Shown here: in pieces, positions 19,541 to 28,138 of the stretch
Position numbering within the stretch: position 1 is the stretch's first letter
How the letters are laid out: every line of letters begins with the position of its first letter
Translations under genes and position numbers: made by a program
Assembly (NCBI GenBank): GCA_003963365.1
Contig: RXJG01000002.1
Coordinates: forward strand, 575,722 to 639,721
Source: Sphingobacteriales bacterium
Lineage (GTDB): Bacteria; Bacteroidota; Bacteroidia; Chitinophagales; Chitinophagaceae
Length of the DNA stretch: 64,000 nt
Direction: 5' to 3'
Notes under the pieces: generated by a model
What the model saw: only the letters and a program-made list of their open reading frames with translations
Databases searched by the model: none
What the model was told of the DNA's origin: nothing

Positions 19541-20008
19541 ATGAGGAAGACACAACCAAAAAAGATTCCCTTAGCACCAGATCCAAAGTTTAACGATAAA
19601 CTGGTTACCCGTTTTGTGAACAGCATTATGTGGCAGGGAAAAAAGAGCATTGCTTATACTATTTTCTACGACGCATTGGATAAAGTGGCCAAAACAACCG
19701 GAGAAAATGGTTATGATGTTTGGAGAAAAGCATTGTCAAATGTAACTCCGTCTGTAGAGGTTAGAAGCCGTCGTATTGGTGGTGCTACTTTCCAGATTCC
19801 TGCTGAAGTTCGTGCAGAAAGAAAGATTTCTTTAAGTATTAAATGGCTGGTTCGCTATAGCCGTGAAAGAAACGGTCGCAGCATGGCTGATAAATTAGCC
19901 AATGAAATTGTTGCAGCTGCTAAAGGTGAAGGTGCTGCTTTCAAAAAGAAAGAAGATACACACCGTATGGCTGAAGCTAACAAGGCTTTTGCTCACTTTA
20001 AAGTTTAA
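19541..20008 (+). CDS. rpsG: 30S ribosomal protein S7
   Basis: A 155-residue S7, which binds the 3' domain of 16S rRNA and starts assembly of the small-subunit head. The family features are visible: the basic N-terminus MRKTQPKK, FVNSIMWQGKKSIA, the VEVRSRRIGGATFQIPAEV beta-hairpin and the C-terminal RMAEANKAFAHF helix. It is followed by a terminator at 20028 and then by ispH on the other strand, so fusA and rpsJ, the usual next genes of the str operon, are not here. Confidence 0.98.
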   Translation: MRKTQPKKIPLAPDPKFNDKLVTRFVNSIMWQGKKSIAYTIFYDALDKVAKTTGENGYDVWRKALSNVTPSVEVRSRRIGGATFQIPAEVRAERKISLSIKWLVRYSRERNGRSMADKLANEIVAAAKGEGAAFKKKEDTHRMAEANKAFAHFKV

Positions 20009-20027
20009 TCAACTTACTTTAAATAAT

Positions 20028-20057
20028 AAAGAGGCTGTCTGTAAAGACGGCCTCTTT
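20028..20057 (+). terminator. Terminator after rpsG
   Basis: A 13-bp stem with one T-G pair (AAAGAGGCTGTCT / AGACGGCCTCTTT) around the loop GTAA, then T-rich sequence, 19 bp after rpsG. It also lies between rpsG and the convergent ispH. Confidence 0.9.
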
Positions 20058-20085
20058 TGTTTTACTCCATTAAGGTAAAATACAA

Positions 20086-21312
20086 TTACATCATTTGTTC
20101 AGCCAGTTGATCTACTTTGTTTGCCATTCCGTAAAAGTCAGCTATTTTCCTGATAACGCCTTCCACCAGTGCATCGGGACACGAAGCACCGCTTGTCATT
20201 AAAATTTTTACTGGTTCCTTATTTGGAAGGAAACTGGCAGAATGTAGTTCCTGTTTATGATGATAATCGAAATGAAGAATTTCATCTGCCGATAAAATTT
20301 TGTCTTCATCATTAATGAAATAAGTTGGTAACACCTTCTCACATAACTCAACCAAATGTGTAGTGTTAGAGCTGTTATATCCGCCAACTACAATTGCAAG
20401 GTCAGCTTCTGTTTCTAACATTCCGTTTACTGCTGTTTGATTATCGTTGGTAGCATAACATAAAGTATCTCTTGTGTCTGCAAATCTTTCACTAATGCTG
20501 GTCTCATTCAGTTGGTAATAACTCATTATTAGCTGACGCAGGTAATCGGAAATTGCCTGTGTATCGCTTGCTAACTGAGTGGTTTGATTTACCACGCCAA
20601 AACGTTGTAAGTCTTTCGTTATATCAAACTCATCGCTGTACCTGCCTTTAAATGCCGAATAAAATTCATCCGCATTCTTTTCACCAGTGATGTACTTCCC
20701 TAATTCAATGGTTTCAGCCATATCATTTACAATCACACTTGGAGCATTGGAAGATGAATGAGAAAAAGTTGCTCTTGTTTCTTCATGTTTTGGCTTACCA
20801 TGAATAACAATGCTATAACCCTTTTGTGCAATTTGTTCACTGCGGTTCCAGACTTTTTCTACAAAGGGGCAGGTGGTATTATATTTTTCTACAGCAATTC
20901 CTTTTACCCTCAGTTTTTCTTCCATATTTAACGTGGTGCCAAAGGCAGGAATCAACACAATATCATCGCCCGTAATTTCATCCAGGCTGATGATTTCTTT
21001 TCCATAAGTATCCTGTAAAAATTGTACCCCTCTTTGCTGCAGATCTTCATTTACCTGCGGATTATGAATCATCTCACTTAATAAAAAGATTCTTTTGCCG
21101 GGATTTTCTTCAATCGTTCTGAAAGCAATTTCAATAGCATTTTCCACACCATAACAAAAACCAAAATGACGGGCTAAATAAAACTGTACGGGTCCAAAAT
21201 CAAGCAGGGTAGGCGCAAAATCTTTTTTCATTTTATCATCCTGCTTACGCTTTTTCTTTATAGCACTTATCAACGGGCTGCGGTAAATTACCGGAACATC
21301 AAATTGCTTCAT
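20086..21312 (-). CDS. ispH: 4-Hydroxy-3-methylbut-2-enyl diphosphate reductase
   Basis: A 408-residue iron-sulfur enzyme, the last step of the MEP isoprenoid pathway, producing IPP and DMAPP. The three cluster-binding cysteines are Cys53 (FGFCYGVENA), Cys148 (TTCPFVEKVW) and Cys285 (DTLCYATNDNQ). The conserved GGYNSSNTTHL (310-320) and TSGASCPD (373-380) are also present. It is about 90 residues longer than the E. coli enzyme, with an N-terminal extension and an insert near 200-235; this resembles the long cyanobacterial/plant form. Divergent from the GH13 gene with 64 bp between. Confidence 0.95.
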   Translation of the reverse strand: MKQFDVPVIYRSPLISAIKKKRKQDDKMKKDFAPTLLDFGPVQFYLARHFGFCYGVENAIEIAFRTIEENPGKRIFLLSEMIHNPQVNEDLQQRGVQFLQDTYGKEIISLDEITGDDIVLIPAFGTTLNMEEKLRVKGIAVEKYNTTCPFVEKVWNRSEQIAQKGYSIVIHGKPKHEETRATFSHSSSNAPSVIVNDMAETIELGKYITGEKNADEFYSAFKGRYSDEFDITKDLQRFGVVNQTTQLASDTQAISDYLRQLIMSYYQLNETSISERFADTRDTLCYATNDNQTAVNGMLETEADLAIVVGGYNSSNTTHLVELCEKVLPTYFINDEDKILSADEILHFDYHHKQELHSASFLPNKEPVKILMTSGASCPDALVEGVIRKIADFYGMANKVDQLAEQMM

Positions 21313-21336
21313 ACATTGTTAATAACAACGGCGAAG

Positions 21337-21351
21337 TTACAAAGTTTGTAA
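21337..21351. promoter_or_regulatory. Palindrome TTACAAA-G-TTTGTAA between ispH and the GH13 gene
   Basis: Seven-base arms around a single central base, in the 64-bp gap between two divergent genes and just upstream of the GH13 -7 element. It could be an operator for either gene; function unproven. Confidence 0.3.
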
Positions 21352-21363
21352 ACTATGTTTCTT

Positions 21364-21371
21364 TATATTTG
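21364..21371 (+). promoter_or_regulatory. -7 promoter element of the GH13 gene
   Basis: TATATTTG matches TAnnTTTG fully and ends five bases before the ATG at 21377. A TTTG lies upstream but only 15 bp away, shorter than the usual spacer. If used, the message has almost no leader. Confidence 0.4.
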
Positions 21372-21376
21372 GCACT

Positions 21377-22657
21377 ATGAGTTATGCTTTTAAACGGGTG
21401 GATTGGGCCGGTGCAACCAATATCTACGAAGTCAACCTGCGTCAATATACATACGAAGGAAGTTTTGCTGCTTTTCAAAAGGAATTACCCCGCTTGAAAG
21501 ATATGGGTGTGGAAACACTTTGGTTTATGCCCATTACTCCAATTGGTGTGGCTAACCGCAAAGGAACATTGGGCAGTTATTATTCAGCCAGCGATTATGT
21601 GAGCACCAATGAAGAGTTTGGAACATTGGATGATTTTAAAGCTTTGGTAAATGCGGCGCATGCGTTAGGACAAAAAGTGATTATTGACTGGGTAGCTAAT
21701 CATACTGCATGGGATCATGTGTGGACTAAAACTAATCCTGATTTTTATAGTCGCAATCATGATGGAAATTTTCGGCCACCATTTCCTGACTGGGAAGATG
21801 TGATTCATTTGAATTACGATAATCCTGCCTTATGGGATGCAATGATTGAGGCGATGGTTTTTTGGGTGAAAGAATGTGATATCGATGGATTTCGTTGTGA
21901 CATGGCTCATTTGGTTCGTTTATCTTTTTGGCTGGAAGCAAGAAAAAGACTGGATGCCATTAAACCATTATTCTGGTTGGCGGAATGCGAAGAAATAGAT
22001 TATCACCAGGCATTTGATGCAACCTATACATGGAAATGGATGCACACTTCACAGGAATATTGTCACCATAAAATCAGTATGAAAGAATTGTATGGAACAT
22101 TGAGAGAATATGACCAGGAATTTCCTAAAGATGCAATCCGTGCTTATTTTACTTCTAATCATGATGAGAACAGCTGGAACGGAAGTGAGTATGAAAAATA
22201 TCATGATGCAGTGAAAGTATTAGGTGTATTCAGTTGTACATGGAATGGGGTACCTATGTTATACAGTGGACAGGAATTACCCAATACCAAACGATTGAAG
22301 TTTTTTGATAAGGATCCCATAGAGTGGACAGGTAAATATGAACTGCATAATTTTTATAAAGTATTACTCACACTCCATAAAAATAACCCCTCCTGCAGGG
22401 GAGGTGATGTAAAAGTTGCAACTATAAAACTACACACCAATCACGATAATAAAGTGTTTGCTTTTTTACGTAAGCGAAATGGTAATGAAGTATTGACGAT
22501 ATTAAATCTTTCTGGTGAAACCGTTAATGATTTTATGATTCATGAAGCGATTGTTGATGGGGAGTTCCGCAATGTTTTTACTGATGAAAAACGATTGCTG
22601 AACGAGCAATCCGTTTATAAACTCCATAGTTGGGGATGGTTGGTATTTGAAAAATAA
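21377..22657 (+). CDS. Cytoplasmic GH13 (alpha-amylase family) glycosidase
   Basis: A 426-residue protein with the GH13 barrel and no signal peptide, so it acts inside the cell. The four conserved regions are present: DWVANHT (104-110), GFRCDMAH with nucleophile Asp175, LAECE with the probable acid/base Glu203, and TSNHDENSW with Asp263. A small C-terminal beta domain (350-426) follows. The substrate is probably a short alpha-glucan or trehalose/maltose-type sugar, but no neighbour settles this. The protein is shorter than secreted amylases and resembles the compact 'alpha-amylase family' enzymes of Bacteroidota. Confidence 0.88.
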   Translation: MSYAFKRVDWAGATNIYEVNLRQYTYEGSFAAFQKELPRLKDMGVETLWFMPITPIGVANRKGTLGSYYSASDYVSTNEEFGTLDDFKALVNAAHALGQKVIIDWVANHTAWDHVWTKTNPDFYSRNHDGNFRPPFPDWEDVIHLNYDNPALWDAMIEAMVFWVKECDIDGFRCDMAHLVRLSFWLEARKRLDAIKPLFWLAECEEIDYHQAFDATYTWKWMHTSQEYCHHKISMKELYGTLREYDQEFPKDAIRAYFTSNHDENSWNGSEYEKYHDAVKVLGVFSCTWNGVPMLYSGQELPNTKRLKFFDKDPIEWTGKYELHNFYKVLLTLHKNNPSCRGGDVKVATIKLHTNHDNKVFAFLRKRNGNEVLTILNLSGETVNDFMIHEAIVDGEFRNVFTDEKRLLNEQSVYKLHSWGWLVFEK

Positions 22658-22820
22658 TTAATGATAATTTAAAGTTAAACTCACTCTGTAATTGTTTTCC
22701 TTTAATCTGTCTTGTTAATAAAAATGTTTTAAAGGTTTTTAATGAAAAAATAAAATTCGTTTTTTCATTTCACTTGTTATTTTCGCTCCCCTTTTAAAAA
22801 GAACAAAATACATTTGATAT

Positions 22821-25049
22821 ATGATTGAATTTGCTCTAAGTGTTGCAGGGAAACTTTCTCTTAACTTAAACGCCGTTGAAGCCGTATTGGAATTATTAAA
22901 TGAAGGAGCAACCATTCCATTTATTGCCCGTTACCGTAAGGACAAAACAGGTGGTTTGGATGAAGTGGCTATTCAGCAAATACAGGACGAGGCAAAATTT
23001 CAGAAAGAGTTTAGTGAAAGAAAAACATTTATCATCAAATCCATTACTGACCAGGAGAAAATGACGGATGAATTAATGAAGAAGATAGATGCTGCCACCA
23101 CACTCAATGAATTAGAAGATATTTATCTGCCGTATAAACCAAAACGAAAAACAAAAGCACAAACAGCCAGAGAAAACGGGTTACAACCATTGGCAGATTT
23201 GCTGATGGAGCAAAATGATTTAGACATTGCAACAAAAGCGGCTGAGTTCATCAATGAAAAAGTAAAATCAGCCGATGAAGCATTGCAGGGAGCGAGGGAT
23301 ATTATTGCAGAAACTGTGAATGAAGATGCGCAGGTTCGTGCCAAAATGCGTAAGCTGTTTGAAGAAGAAGCAAAACTCATCAGTAAAGTTTTTGAAGAGA
23401 AAGAACAGGAAGCCGCCAAGTATAAAGATTATTTTGACTTTAGTGAATTGGTGAGTACCATTCCTTCTCACAGGATACTGGCAGTATTACGTGGTTTTAC
23501 CGAAGGGTTTTTGAAAATAAGTATTGCTCCGCAGGAAGAAGCAGTACTGGAAATAATAGAAGAGCAATACATCAAAGGCATGAGTAATTGCAATGAACAT
23601 ATTCGTAAAGCCATTAAAGATGCCTATAAAAGATTGTTACAACCTTCACTGGAGAGTGAGTTCAGAACTGCATTAAAAGCAAAGGCTGATGAAGAAGCAA
23701 TTAATGTGTTTGCCGAAAACCTCCGGCAGTTGTTGTTGAGCAGTCCATTAGGAAGTAAAAAAGTATTGGCTATTGATCCGGGTTATCGTACAGGTTGTAA
23801 AATAGTTTGTTTGGATGAAAAGGGAGATTTGCTTTCGACTGATGTTATCTACATTCATGAGTTGAGTAAGATGTATCATGCCGGGCAAACAATTAAAGAA
23901 TTGGTTAAGAAATATAAAATTCAGGTTATTGCCATTGGTGATGGAACTGCGGGACGGGAAACGGAAAAATTTATCAAAGAACAGCAATTGGATCTGCCAT
24001 TGTTTTTAGTGAATGAAGACGGTGCTTCTGTTTATTCAGCCAGTGAAATAGCAAGAGAGGAGTTTCCCGATTATGATATTACTGTTCGTGGAGCAGTGAG
24101 TATTGGAAGAAGGTTGATGGATCCACTGGCCGAGCTGGTAAAGATTGACCCGAAAAGTATTGGAGTGGGCCAGTATCAGCATGATGTAAACCAGTTTCGC
24201 TTAAAAGAAAAACTGGATCAAACAGTAGTAAGTTGTGTAAACAATGTTGGTGTTAATTTAAATACGGCCAGTAAACATTTACTGAGTTATGTGAGTGGTA
24301 TTGGCCCGTCACTGGCAGAAAATATAGTGAAGTACAGGACTGAAATTGGAAAATTTGACAGCAGGGAACAATTATTAAAAGTTCCCCGGTTAGGAATGAA
24401 AGCATATGAACAATGTGCCGGGTTTCTGCGTATTAAAAATGGATCCAATCCTTTAGATAGCAGCGCTGTTCATCCCGAGGCTTATACTGTTGTGGAAGCA
24501 ATGTCAGGGGATTTAGAAGTATCGGTTAAAGAACTCATTTCTAACGAATCATTAATAAACAAAATTGATGCAAAGAAATATGTTACAGAAAAAACTGGTG
24601 AATTAACAATCCAGGACATTTTAAATGAATTGAAAAAACCAGGATTAGATCCACGTAGCGAAATACAACAATTTGAGTTCGCCAATATTTATGCCATTGA
24701 AGATGTAAAAGTGGGTGATATACTGCCGGGTATTGTTACCAATCTTACCCGGTTCGGTGCTTTTGTTGATATTGGAGTAAAACAGGATGGATTAGTGCAT
24801 GTTTCTGAGATAGCGCATAAGTATATCACTGACCCGTCTGAAATGTTGAAATTAAATCAGCAGGTTCAGGTTAAAGTACTGGAAGTTGATTTGGCAAGAA
24901 AACGTATTGCTTTATCAATTAAACAAACACAGGAAGCAGGAGAGAGGAGACAATTTTCAAAACAACAACGGTTTGATAAAAAGAAAGATCTTTCTGAACT
25001 GCCAATAAATGATGCATTGGCCGCATTGAAAAAGAAATTTGCAAAATAA
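22821..25049 (+). CDS. tex: Tex-family S1 RNA-binding protein
   Basis: A 742-residue Tex protein, a conserved nucleic-acid-binding factor linked to transcription and RNA handling. Domains in order: N-terminal Tex helices (1-300), a YqgF/RuvC-like domain beginning VLAIDPGYRTG (about 312), helix-hairpin-helix motifs (about 475-540, VSGIGPSLAENIV and VPRLGMKAYEQCAGFLRI), and an S1 domain (about 628-702, GIVTNLTRFGAFVDIG). A basic tail closes the protein. Length and order are normal. The 163-bp gap upstream holds an AT-rich region with a weak promoter-like TATTTTCG; a terminator follows. Confidence 0.95.
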   Translation: MIEFALSVAGKLSLNLNAVEAVLELLNEGATIPFIARYRKDKTGGLDEVAIQQIQDEAKFQKEFSERKTFIIKSITDQEKMTDELMKKIDAATTLNELEDIYLPYKPKRKTKAQTARENGLQPLADLLMEQNDLDIATKAAEFINEKVKSADEALQGARDIIAETVNEDAQVRAKMRKLFEEEAKLISKVFEEKEQEAAKYKDYFDFSELVSTIPSHRILAVLRGFTEGFLKISIAPQEEAVLEIIEEQYIKGMSNCNEHIRKAIKDAYKRLLQPSLESEFRTALKAKADEEAINVFAENLRQLLLSSPLGSKKVLAIDPGYRTGCKIVCLDEKGDLLSTDVIYIHELSKMYHAGQTIKELVKKYKIQVIAIGDGTAGRETEKFIKEQQLDLPLFLVNEDGASVYSASEIAREEFPDYDITVRGAVSIGRRLMDPLAELVKIDPKSIGVGQYQHDVNQFRLKEKLDQTVVSCVNNVGVNLNTASKHLLSYVSGIGPSLAENIVKYRTEIGKFDSREQLLKVPRLGMKAYEQCAGFLRIKNGSNPLDSSAVHPEAYTVVEAMSGDLEVSVKELISNESLINKIDAKKYVTEKTGELTIQDILNELKKPGLDPRSEIQQFEFANIYAIEDVKVGDILPGIVTNLTRFGAFVDIGVKQDGLVHVSEIAHKYITDPSEMLKLNQQVQVKVLEVDLARKRIALSIKQTQEAGERRQFSKQQRFDKKKDLSELPINDALAALKKKFAK

Positions 25050-25060
25050 TCTTTTAGGAA

Positions 25061-25093
25061 AACAAGCCCGGAGTAACCGGGCTTTGTTGTTTT
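25061..25093 (+). terminator. Terminator after tex
   Basis: AACAAGCCCGG pairs with CCGGGCTTTGTT (one bulged T) around AGTAA, followed by a T run, 11 bp after the stop. Confidence 0.85.
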
Positions 25094-25126
25094 AGAAATA
25101 GTAAATTCGATTAGAAATTTTGTAAA

Positions 25127-25759
25127 ATGAAGAGTCTGTTAATTGGTGCTTTCATAATGATTGCTTCGCTATTAACCTTTGGTCAACCAAAATTGGATGC
25201 AGCATTATTAAAGCTAAAGGCACCGGAAACATTTAAAGCTGAGTTTATAACTTCAGCAGGAAACTTCACCATCGAAGTGTACAGAAGCTGGGCACCAGTT
25301 GCTGCCGACCGGTTTTATCAATTAATTAAAACAGGTTATTATAATAATTGCCTTGTGTTTCGGGCTGTTAAAAATAATTTGGTGCAGTTTGGAGTATCAC
25401 CTGATAAAATAAAGAATATCTTCTGGCAAAAACACTATTTACAGGATGAACCAGTTGTTACATCGAATACTGACAGCACAATTTGTTTTGCTAGAGGCGG
25501 ACCGGCTACCAGGAAAACGTCAGTGTTTATAAACCTGAAAAATAACCCTACTTATGATACTGCTACTATCTCTGGCGTAAAAGGGTTTGTTCCTTTTGGA
25601 AAAGTAATCAGTGGTATGGATGTGGTGAGAAAACTCAATAACGAATATGGAAATGACCCCATGCAATATGTGGACTCAGTTTACTTTAAAGGGAATATGT
25701 ACCTTTTGAAAAAGTACCCGAACCTGGACTTGATAAAAGAAGCCAGGGTTATACAATAA
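25127..25759 (+). CDS. Exported cyclophilin-type peptidyl-prolyl isomerase
   Basis: A 210-residue protein with a signal peptide (about 1-20, ending TFGQ), so it acts in the periplasm or outside. The cyclophilin fold is seen in AGNFTIEVYRSWAPVAADRFYQLIKTGYYN, VFRAVKNNLVQFG, RGGPATRKTSVFINLKNN and FVPFGKVISGMDVV. The catalytic arginine of cyclophilins corresponds to FRAVKNNLVQFG, where R is kept, and the QMA and W121-type positions are changed, so activity and cyclosporin sensitivity are uncertain. It stands alone; no terminator is evident before the long gap that follows. Confidence 0.85.
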   Translation: MKSLLIGAFIMIASLLTFGQPKLDAALLKLKAPETFKAEFITSAGNFTIEVYRSWAPVAADRFYQLIKTGYYNNCLVFRAVKNNLVQFGVSPDKIKNIFWQKHYLQDEPVVTSNTDSTICFARGGPATRKTSVFINLKNNPTYDTATISGVKGFVPFGKVISGMDVVRKLNNEYGNDPMQYVDSVYFKGNMYLLKKYPNLDLIKEARVIQ

Positions 25760-25853
25760 TAGTAGAATTACGAATCCCCCTGGAAGTTGAACTACCTAAT
25801 TTTTATTTTCAAGGTATTTTTGGGCCTTTTTGACTTTTCTTGTTTAAAAATTC

Positions 25854-25885
25854 TTGGAAATATGAAACCAAAAATTGTAATTTTG
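25854..25885 (+). promoter_or_regulatory. Bacteroidota-type promoter for the small gene
   Basis: TTG (25854-25856), a 21-bp spacer and TAATTTTG (25878-25885), a full -7 match. It predicts a start near 25890 and a leader of about 130 bases before the ATG at 26024. Confidence 0.55.
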
Positions 25886-26023
25886 TAGCACAGAAGAAAA
25901 AGAGCCGCTAAAATAACCACACTATACATCCTATAAGCTTCTGATTTTAATCCGACTCCACACCCTTTGAAGACTGGTTGAATCCGTTCCTGTCATTACA
26001 TACATTTTTAAAAAATTGGTGTT

Positions 26024-26134
26024 ATGAAAAAGATTTCTACCATGTTGAGCAACGACACAGTTAAAGCTACACTTTTCTTAGTAGTGTTCTTTGCTGCTTT
26101 AGGCGTTGTTGTATTTATGACCTGGGGCAGATAA
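26024..26134 (+). CDS. Small single-helix membrane peptide (36 aa)
   Basis: An ATG-started frame of 36 codons, too short for usual gene finding. The peptide begins MKKISTMLSNDTVKATLF, has a hydrophobic helix from about residue 15 to 33 and ends MTWGR, so it should sit in a membrane with a short charged tail. The start follows an A-rich stretch and GGTGTT, and the frame lies between a good promoter and a strong terminator, which supports a real transcript. I do not recognise the family. It could instead be a by-product of a non-coding RNA; conservation of the peptide in related genomes would decide. Confidence 0.55.
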   Translation: MKKISTMLSNDTVKATLFLVVFFAALGVVVFMTWGR

Positions 26135-26166
26135 GAAAACTTACCCCATTAATTTGTTGTTTTAAG

Positions 26167-26190
26167 GATGAGTAATCTCATCACTAAAAG
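26167..26190 (+). terminator. Weak hairpin with T tract after the small gene
   Basis: GATGAG-TAAT-CTCATC followed a few bases later by eight T residues. Only 6 bp, so a weak or partial terminator ahead of the strong one at 26218. Confidence 0.4.
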
Positions 26191-26217
26191 TTTTTTTTCG
26201 CAAAATCAATACGTAGT

Positions 26218-26247
26218 AAAGGAAACCCCAATGGGTTTCCTTTTTTT
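26218..26247 (+). terminator. Strong terminator closing the small-gene transcript
   Basis: An 11-bp perfect stem (AAAGGAAACCC / GGGTTTCCTTT) around CAAT with a seven-T tail. It lies 84 bp after the small gene and 82 bp before the deaminase gene. Confidence 0.88.
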
Positions 26248-26328
26248 GTACCCCCCTTTTTATTGACCCTGTTATGTAAATTGGGAGTGTATTTGCAATA
26301 CCTTAGCCATTCTATATAAATCATCAGG

Positions 26329-26826
26329 ATGGCAAAACGTAATAATTACATTTCGTGGGACGAATATTTTATGGGGGTGGCTTTACTATCTGCTAAACGA
26401 AGCAAGGATCCTTCCACACAAGTAGGAGCCTGTATAGTTAATTCAAGGAATAAAATTGTAGGGGCTGGTTATAATGGATTGCCAGCCGGTTGCCATGATG
26501 ATGACTTTCCATGGAACAAAGAAGGCGATTTTCTTCGAACAAAATATCCTTATGTATGCCATGCTGAGTTAAATGCTATTTTAAATAATATTGGCATGGA
26601 TTTACATGGCTGCAGAATTTATACTGCATTATTCCCCTGTAACGAATGCTCAAAAGCAATTATACAGGCAGGCATTACTGAAGTGATTTTTTTATCTGAT
26701 AAATATGCCGGAACAGATGCCTTCATTGCTTCTAAAAAAATGCTGGATACTGCCGGGGTAAAATGCAGAAAAGTAATTGCCAATGTTGATAATATTCATC
26801 TCTCATTTAGCGAGAGGGATGTTTAG
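26329..26826 (+). CDS. dCMP/cytidine-type deaminase
   Basis: A 165-residue zinc deaminase that most likely converts dCMP to dUMP for thymidylate synthesis. The zinc site is His78 and catalytic Glu80 in CHAELNA and the two cysteines of PCNEC (104 and 107). The insert YNGLPAGCHDDDFPW before the active site (48-62) is that of the dCMP deaminase/ComEB group rather than of tRNA-adenosine deaminase. Cytosolic. Its stop codon directly abuts the stop of the convergent MFS gene with no base between. Confidence 0.9.
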   Translation: MAKRNNYISWDEYFMGVALLSAKRSKDPSTQVGACIVNSRNKIVGAGYNGLPAGCHDDDFPWNKEGDFLRTKYPYVCHAELNAILNNIGMDLHGCRIYTALFPCNECSKAIIQAGITEVIFLSDKYAGTDAFIASKKMLDTAGVKCRKVIANVDNIHLSFSERDV

Positions 26827-28038
26827 CTATCTCCTGTCTATTTGTAACAATAGCCTTGTACCAAAAAATGTAACGAGGCATGTTGCTGCTATTACAAACC
26901 ATAAAAAAGTAAACCCGAAATTTTTCATTAGTTGCGTTCCCACTAAAGGTGAGAATATTTGGGCAAAGGAATAAGACATGGTGTATAGTGCTGCATACTG
27001 CCCCCGGTTTTGTTCATTGCTCAGGGATATCCAGTAAGAATTCATAAAAGGCATAGAGATCATTTCTCCTGTAGTTATTACAATTACTGCAGCAATAGCC
27101 AATAGTATAGAGTAAGGAAATATATTGAAGAAAAGGAACGATATGCCTGTTAACAGAATACCAATTCCCATATAAGTAATGTGATTTTTTTTCCCTTCAA
27201 GTTTGTAAACTAATATCAGCTCAAAAAGGGCAATGATAATTCCATTCAATGACATTACTATGCCACTCTGTGTTTTGGTCATTCCCAATTCTTTTATATA
27301 AAATACCGGTACGGTTGAATTCATTTGAAAGAAACAAAAAGCATAGCTAATTGACAGAAAAATAAAGAAGAGGTAAAATTTGTCTTTATAAGCAGATTGT
27401 ATTTTTGCATTTGTAACTGATTTGTTTTTTTCTGAATGAAGCTTACCACTTTTAACCACCGGCAATAAATAACGCATAACAATTGCAGCAGCAATACAAG
27501 TGATTCCATCAACCCAAAACAATAGATGGTAATTTATATCAGCTAATATTCCGCCAATAGCAGGGCCAATGCCCCAACCAAGATTAACTGCCAGGCGATG
27601 AATAGCATAAGACCTTGTCCTGTTCTCAGGGCTGCTGTAATGAGCTATGGCTGCAGAGTTAGCCGGACGAAATGCTTCCCCGGCAAGACTTAATAAAAAA
27701 ACAGTAATGCCCAATGAAACAGGAGTACGCATGTAACCCATCCCAATAAAGATGAACCCATTTAAAATTAAAGTGATGAATTGAATGGGATAGAAACCAA
27801 ATTTATCAGCAAGCTGTCCACCTATATAAGCCCCTAAAACTGCACCCACGCCAAATATGGCCATAATCAATCCTGCAACACCTGCGTCAAAATGTAATCC
27901 ATCAATCATGTAAGGCAACATAAATGGCAGAACCATTGTACCACTACGGTTAATGAACAGCACTACCGCCAAACACCAGGAATTCCTGGAAAGACCAGCG
28001 TAAGCCTGTTTATATAATGAGATAGTATTACCAATCAT
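26827..28038 (-). CDS. MFS transporter
   Basis: A 403-residue inner-membrane protein with about twelve helices. The loop-2 motif GGQLADKFGFYP (about 72-83) is the MFS signature and FRPANSAAIAHY is a motif typical of drug/multidrug-efflux-like facilitators. The substrate is unknown. A -7-like TACTTTTG lies ten bases before the ATG at 28038, so the leader is very short. It is tail-to-tail with the dCMP deaminase gene. Confidence 0.85.
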   Translation of the reverse strand: MIGNTISLYKQAYAGLSRNSWCLAVVLFINRSGTMVLPFMLPYMIDGLHFDAGVAGLIMAIFGVGAVLGAYIGGQLADKFGFYPIQFITLILNGFIFIGMGYMRTPVSLGITVFLLSLAGEAFRPANSAAIAHYSSPENRTRSYAIHRLAVNLGWGIGPAIGGILADINYHLLFWVDGITCIAAAIVMRYLLPVVKSGKLHSEKNKSVTNAKIQSAYKDKFYLFFIFLSISYAFCFFQMNSTVPVFYIKELGMTKTQSGIVMSLNGIIIALFELILVYKLEGKKNHITYMGIGILLTGISFLFFNIFPYSILLAIAAVIVITTGEMISMPFMNSYWISLSNEQNRGQYAALYTMSYSFAQIFSPLVGTQLMKNFGFTFLWFVIAATCLVTFFGTRLLLQIDRR

Positions 28039-28048
28039 AAAGAAGGCA

Positions 28049-28056
28049 CAAAAGTA
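28049..28056 (-). promoter_or_regulatory. -7 promoter element of the MFS gene
   Basis: TACTTTTG on the minus strand is a full TAnnTTTG match, ten bases before the start codon; no clear TTG is seen at the right distance upstream. Confidence 0.4.
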
Positions 28057-28138
28057 AGCGGCGTCTTAAATTAAACTGTAACAGTTTTACGAATAAAAAA
28101 ATCGTAACAATAAATTTATTTGAGATATAAACCTAAAA

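Larger units (their letters stand above)
25760..26328 (+). other. 569-bp intergenic region with a small gene, leader and two hairpins
   Basis: This is the longest gap in the window. It holds two -7-like elements (TATTTTTG at 25815 and TAATTTTG at 25878), a leader of about 130 bases, a 36-codon membrane-peptide gene (26024-26134) and two terminator-like hairpins (26167 and 26218). The first 90 bases after the cyclophilin gene show nothing I can name. Confidence 0.6.
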
